A stretch of 64,000 nucleotides of DNA, from NCBI RefSeq assembly GCF_024400535.1, contig NZ_CP038800.1:2666001-2730000 (forward strand), in the 5' to 3' direction. A program made the position numbers and the translations under genes. This DNA comes from Treponema denticola (GTDB lineage Bacteria > Spirochaetota > Spirochaetia > Treponematales > Treponemataceae). The notes beneath the pieces are model-generated. The model had not been told where the DNA came from, ran no database searches, and saw only the letters and a list, made by a program, of their open reading frames with translations. Numbering within the stretch: position 1 is the stretch's first letter; each line of letters starts with the position of its first letter. Below, piece after piece: positions 62,106-64,000 of this stretch.

Positions 62106-63722
62106 TTATAAAAGAGTTTCGGTTTTCCAGTCTTTTATGGTGCGTTCTTTTTCATCAAAGGATGAACCGATTAAGACAATTTTTTTACCGCTTGATTTAA
62201 AAGGAACTGCATAGCCTTTTTCTTTTATCTGTGCTATTGCATCTGCCGAGCTTCCGTTTCCGTCAAGTTTAAATTCAAAGATATAAACCGCATCTGCCGT
62301 GTGAACAAGACAATCGGCTCTTCCGGCTGCACAGTGTATCTCTGTTTCAACAAACTGTCCCATCAGCTTAAAAATCAAATAAACGGCCGTCTGATAATTT
62401 TGCTCCCTAAGCTTTAACTTTTCTTTGGGAAGATTATCGTAAGGAATACCGGCAATTATGGACTTCATTCTTTCCATAAAGCCGTCCACATTTCCCCCTT
62501 CAATATCTTTAGAAAATTGGGCAACGGAATAAGCCGCTTCCGAGCTTTTAATATCTGAATAGACAGGCAAAAGATTGCTTAAAAAACCGTAACGGACTTC
62601 ATCGTTAGGAAAGCCTAAAGAATAAAGCCTGTATTTTGAATCATATCTTTTTATTGTTAAATATCCTGCCTGAAACAAAATCGGAAGAGGATTTTTTGTG
62701 TCGGCTCGGTAATCGGCTAGACCGGCCTCATCAAGCTCAACATTTCCGTCTAGGTCGGGAATATTATAGTGGGCATCTTTTAGGTAGTTTACCAAGAAGG
62801 TCGGAGAGCCCGTAGCAAACCAATAGCTGCCGGCATTGTTTGCCGAAAAAACATTTAAAACACTGAATGGGTTATAGACGCTTTCTCCTACGCCGGCAAA
62901 CAAATAGCCGTCATATCGTTTCTTTAAAAGTTCTATACAAGATTCATAGCTTATCTTTTCTTTTTCTGCCAAGGCCTCAATTTCAGGCTTAAAAGTAAGG
63001 TGTAATTCTTTTTCGGTAATACCGCAAATTGAAGAGAAAGCCTCGTGTAGACTTATATCCTGTAAATTATTTAAATCGCTAAAAATACTTATCTTACTGA
63101 ATTTTGTTACGCCCGTTAAAAACGAAAAGCGGATATATTGATCGCAAGTTTTTAAAACCGAATAAAAAGATTTAAGAGTGCTGCGGAATTCTTCGTTTAG
63201 GGCTTCATTTACATACATTGTTTGTAAGAGGGGCTTGTCATACTCGTCTACGAGGATAACGACCTTTTTTCCGGTTTTTTCATAAGCCCTATTGATGATA
63301 CCGGCAAAACGGGCAGTCAAGCCGTTATCCGTTTTATTGCTTCCATATATTTTTTCAAAATCGGTAAGATGGTAATTTAGAACCTGCTTTACACCTTCTT
63401 TTTCGTTATACTGCCCCATATTAAAATCCAAATAAAGGACAGGGTATTCAGTCCAAGGCTCCGAGCCTTCCGACTTAGCTCTTTCTTCTTCAGCCTTTTC
63501 AATATATAGGTCTTTAAAAAGGTCTTTCTTTCCCAAAAAATAGGCTGCAAGCGTAGAAAGGAAAAGGCTTTTTCCAAATCGGCGCGGGCGGCTTAAAAAA
63601 TAGGGAGACGAGGTTAAAATCAGCCTAAAAAGATGCTCCGTTTTATCAACATAAAGATATTTATCTGTTCTAAGTTTTTCAAAACTTTGAATGCCGACAG
63701 GCAACTTTCTGTAAAGATTCAT
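62106..63722 (-). CDS. AAA-ATPase_like / PD-(D/E)XK nuclease family protein
   Basis: The start at ATG 63722 (MNLYRKLPVGIQSFEKL) has AAGGAGG upstream. The 538-residue protein has the AAA-ATPase_like domain (PF09820): YLYVDKTEHLF, SRPRRFGKSLFLSTLAAYF (Walker A) and VVILVDEYDKPLLQTMY (Walker B). The C-terminus is a PDDEXK_9-type nuclease fold (DCLVHTADAVYIFEFKLDG). This gene family is often multicopy in anaerobes and treponemes, and its function is not established. It lies 26 bp before cobJ in the same direction but is unlikely to share its role. Confidence 0.88.
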   Translation of the reverse strand: MNLYRKLPVGIQSFEKLRTDKYLYVDKTEHLFRLILTSSPYFLSRPRRFGKSLFLSTLAAYFLGKKDLFKDLYIEKAEEERAKSEGSEPWTEYPVLYLDFNMGQYNEKEGVKQVLNYHLTDFEKIYGSNKTDNGLTARFAGIINRAYEKTGKKVVILVDEYDKPLLQTMYVNEALNEEFRSTLKSFYSVLKTCDQYIRFSFLTGVTKFSKISIFSDLNNLQDISLHEAFSSICGITEKELHLTFKPEIEALAEKEKISYESCIELLKKRYDGYLFAGVGESVYNPFSVLNVFSANNAGSYWFATGSPTFLVNYLKDAHYNIPDLDGNVELDEAGLADYRADTKNPLPILFQAGYLTIKRYDSKYRLYSLGFPNDEVRYGFLSNLLPVYSDIKSSEAAYSVAQFSKDIEGGNVDGFMERMKSIIAGIPYDNLPKEKLKLREQNYQTAVYLIFKLMGQFVETEIHCAAGRADCLVHTADAVYIFEFKLDGNGSSADAIAQIKEKGYAVPFKSSGKKIVLIGSSFDEKERTIKDWKTETLL

Positions 63723-63817
63723 TATGAGCCTCCTTAGCCTTTCTTTTTTATAATTATATAACAAAACGCTCTTATGTACAAGCCGAGATAAGCGGTAATC
63801 AATTTTGCAATTAAAGG

Positions 63818-64000
63818 ATGAAATATAAGGGTGAGTTTAAAGAAATATTTAAAAGCATAACCATGGATAACGGGACTGAATTTTTAGACCAAGAAGGCCT
63901 TGAATCCTCTTGTTTAAAAAATGGAGAAAAAAGGACAACTTGTTATTATGCACATCCTTATAGTTCTTAGGTATTGAGGAAGCAATGAGAATGCTAATAA
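63818..64000 (+). pseudogene. IS30-family transposase remnant
   Basis: From ATG 63818 the frame reads MKYKGEFKEIFKSITMDNGT, then EFLDQEGLESSCLKNGEKRT and YYAHPYSS, where TMDNGTEF holds an Asp of the DDE site of IS30 transposases. It meets a stop at 63968-63970. The typical next motif (GSNENAN) is present one frame over, so the gene is frameshifted as well as truncated at the 5' end. It may continue past the window edge. Confidence 0.7.

Noticed and set aside
1-64000. tRNA or rRNA genes
   Set aside because: No cloverleaf with a GTTCRANYC-type T-arm and no rRNA sequence was recognised in the intergenic gaps.

Overview
The window is chromosomal DNA from an oral-type treponeme, most likely Treponema denticola or a close relative. 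The signs are an AT-rich spirochaete gene style, an Ftp/ApbE lipoprotein beside lspA, two SpoIIE-type phosphatases with a STAS protein, PD-(D/E)XK AAA-ATPase_like genes, a selenoprotein, and a lipoprotein with the C-type-lectin variable end of the Treponema TvpA family, which is the target class of a diversity-generating retroelement (DGR). No rRNA, tRNA or CRISPR array was seen.

Left part (1-12.2 kb) is core: gatCAB (minus strand); a membrane protein with a long acidic repeat tail, an M15 peptidase and a small nuclease-fold protein (plus strand); a short transcription unit at 6.5 kb that looks like a small RNA with an anti-Shine-Dalgarno loop; a minus-strand operon of two cyclic-nucleotide-domain proteins, lspA and ftp/apbE; then a PHP phosphoesterase and an Fe-S RNA m5U methyltransferase.

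Accessory part (12.2-29 kb): a type IIG restriction-modification enzyme whose last ~50 residues are cut off by a frameshift, a large KAP-family P-loop NTPase, a GNAT protein and a hydrolase. An island of immunity-like genes follows (DUF2004, DUF4261, a repeat-rich alpha-helical protein present twice with three base differences, and an unassigned protein), with gene fragments and a 214-bp duplicated 5' end. Then comes a more GC-rich imported module: a two-gene ABC exporter and a TetR regulator that share palindromic operators.

Middle part (29-47 kb): a 2H phosphoesterase and a DUF5714 protein, divergent and both apparently leaderless; two SPFH proteins; a pyrimidine-dimer-glycosylase-type protein; an AbrB-ABC export operon whose promoter and gene start were copied in front of a lipoprotein gene; a HesB-like selenoprotein with an in-frame UGA; an ABC-2 export operon; a chemoreceptor; and an oligopeptide ABC transporter operon without its binding protein.

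Right part (46-64 kb): a phosphodiester glycosidase lipoprotein, a CDF transporter with Mn-type ligands, a VanY-like carboxypeptidase, a STAS/PP2C signalling group, and grpE-dnaK-dnaJ. The DGR-type operon comes next: an HU-like/DUF4469 protein followed by the variable lectin lipoprotein, with an octamer repeat touching its promoter and three hairpins behind the variable region. The window ends with an iron/cobalamin-type ABC ATPase, cobK and cobJ, an AAA-ATPase_like gene and an IS30 transposase remnant. No reverse transcriptase or template repeat lies in the window, so the DGR target would have to be served in trans.
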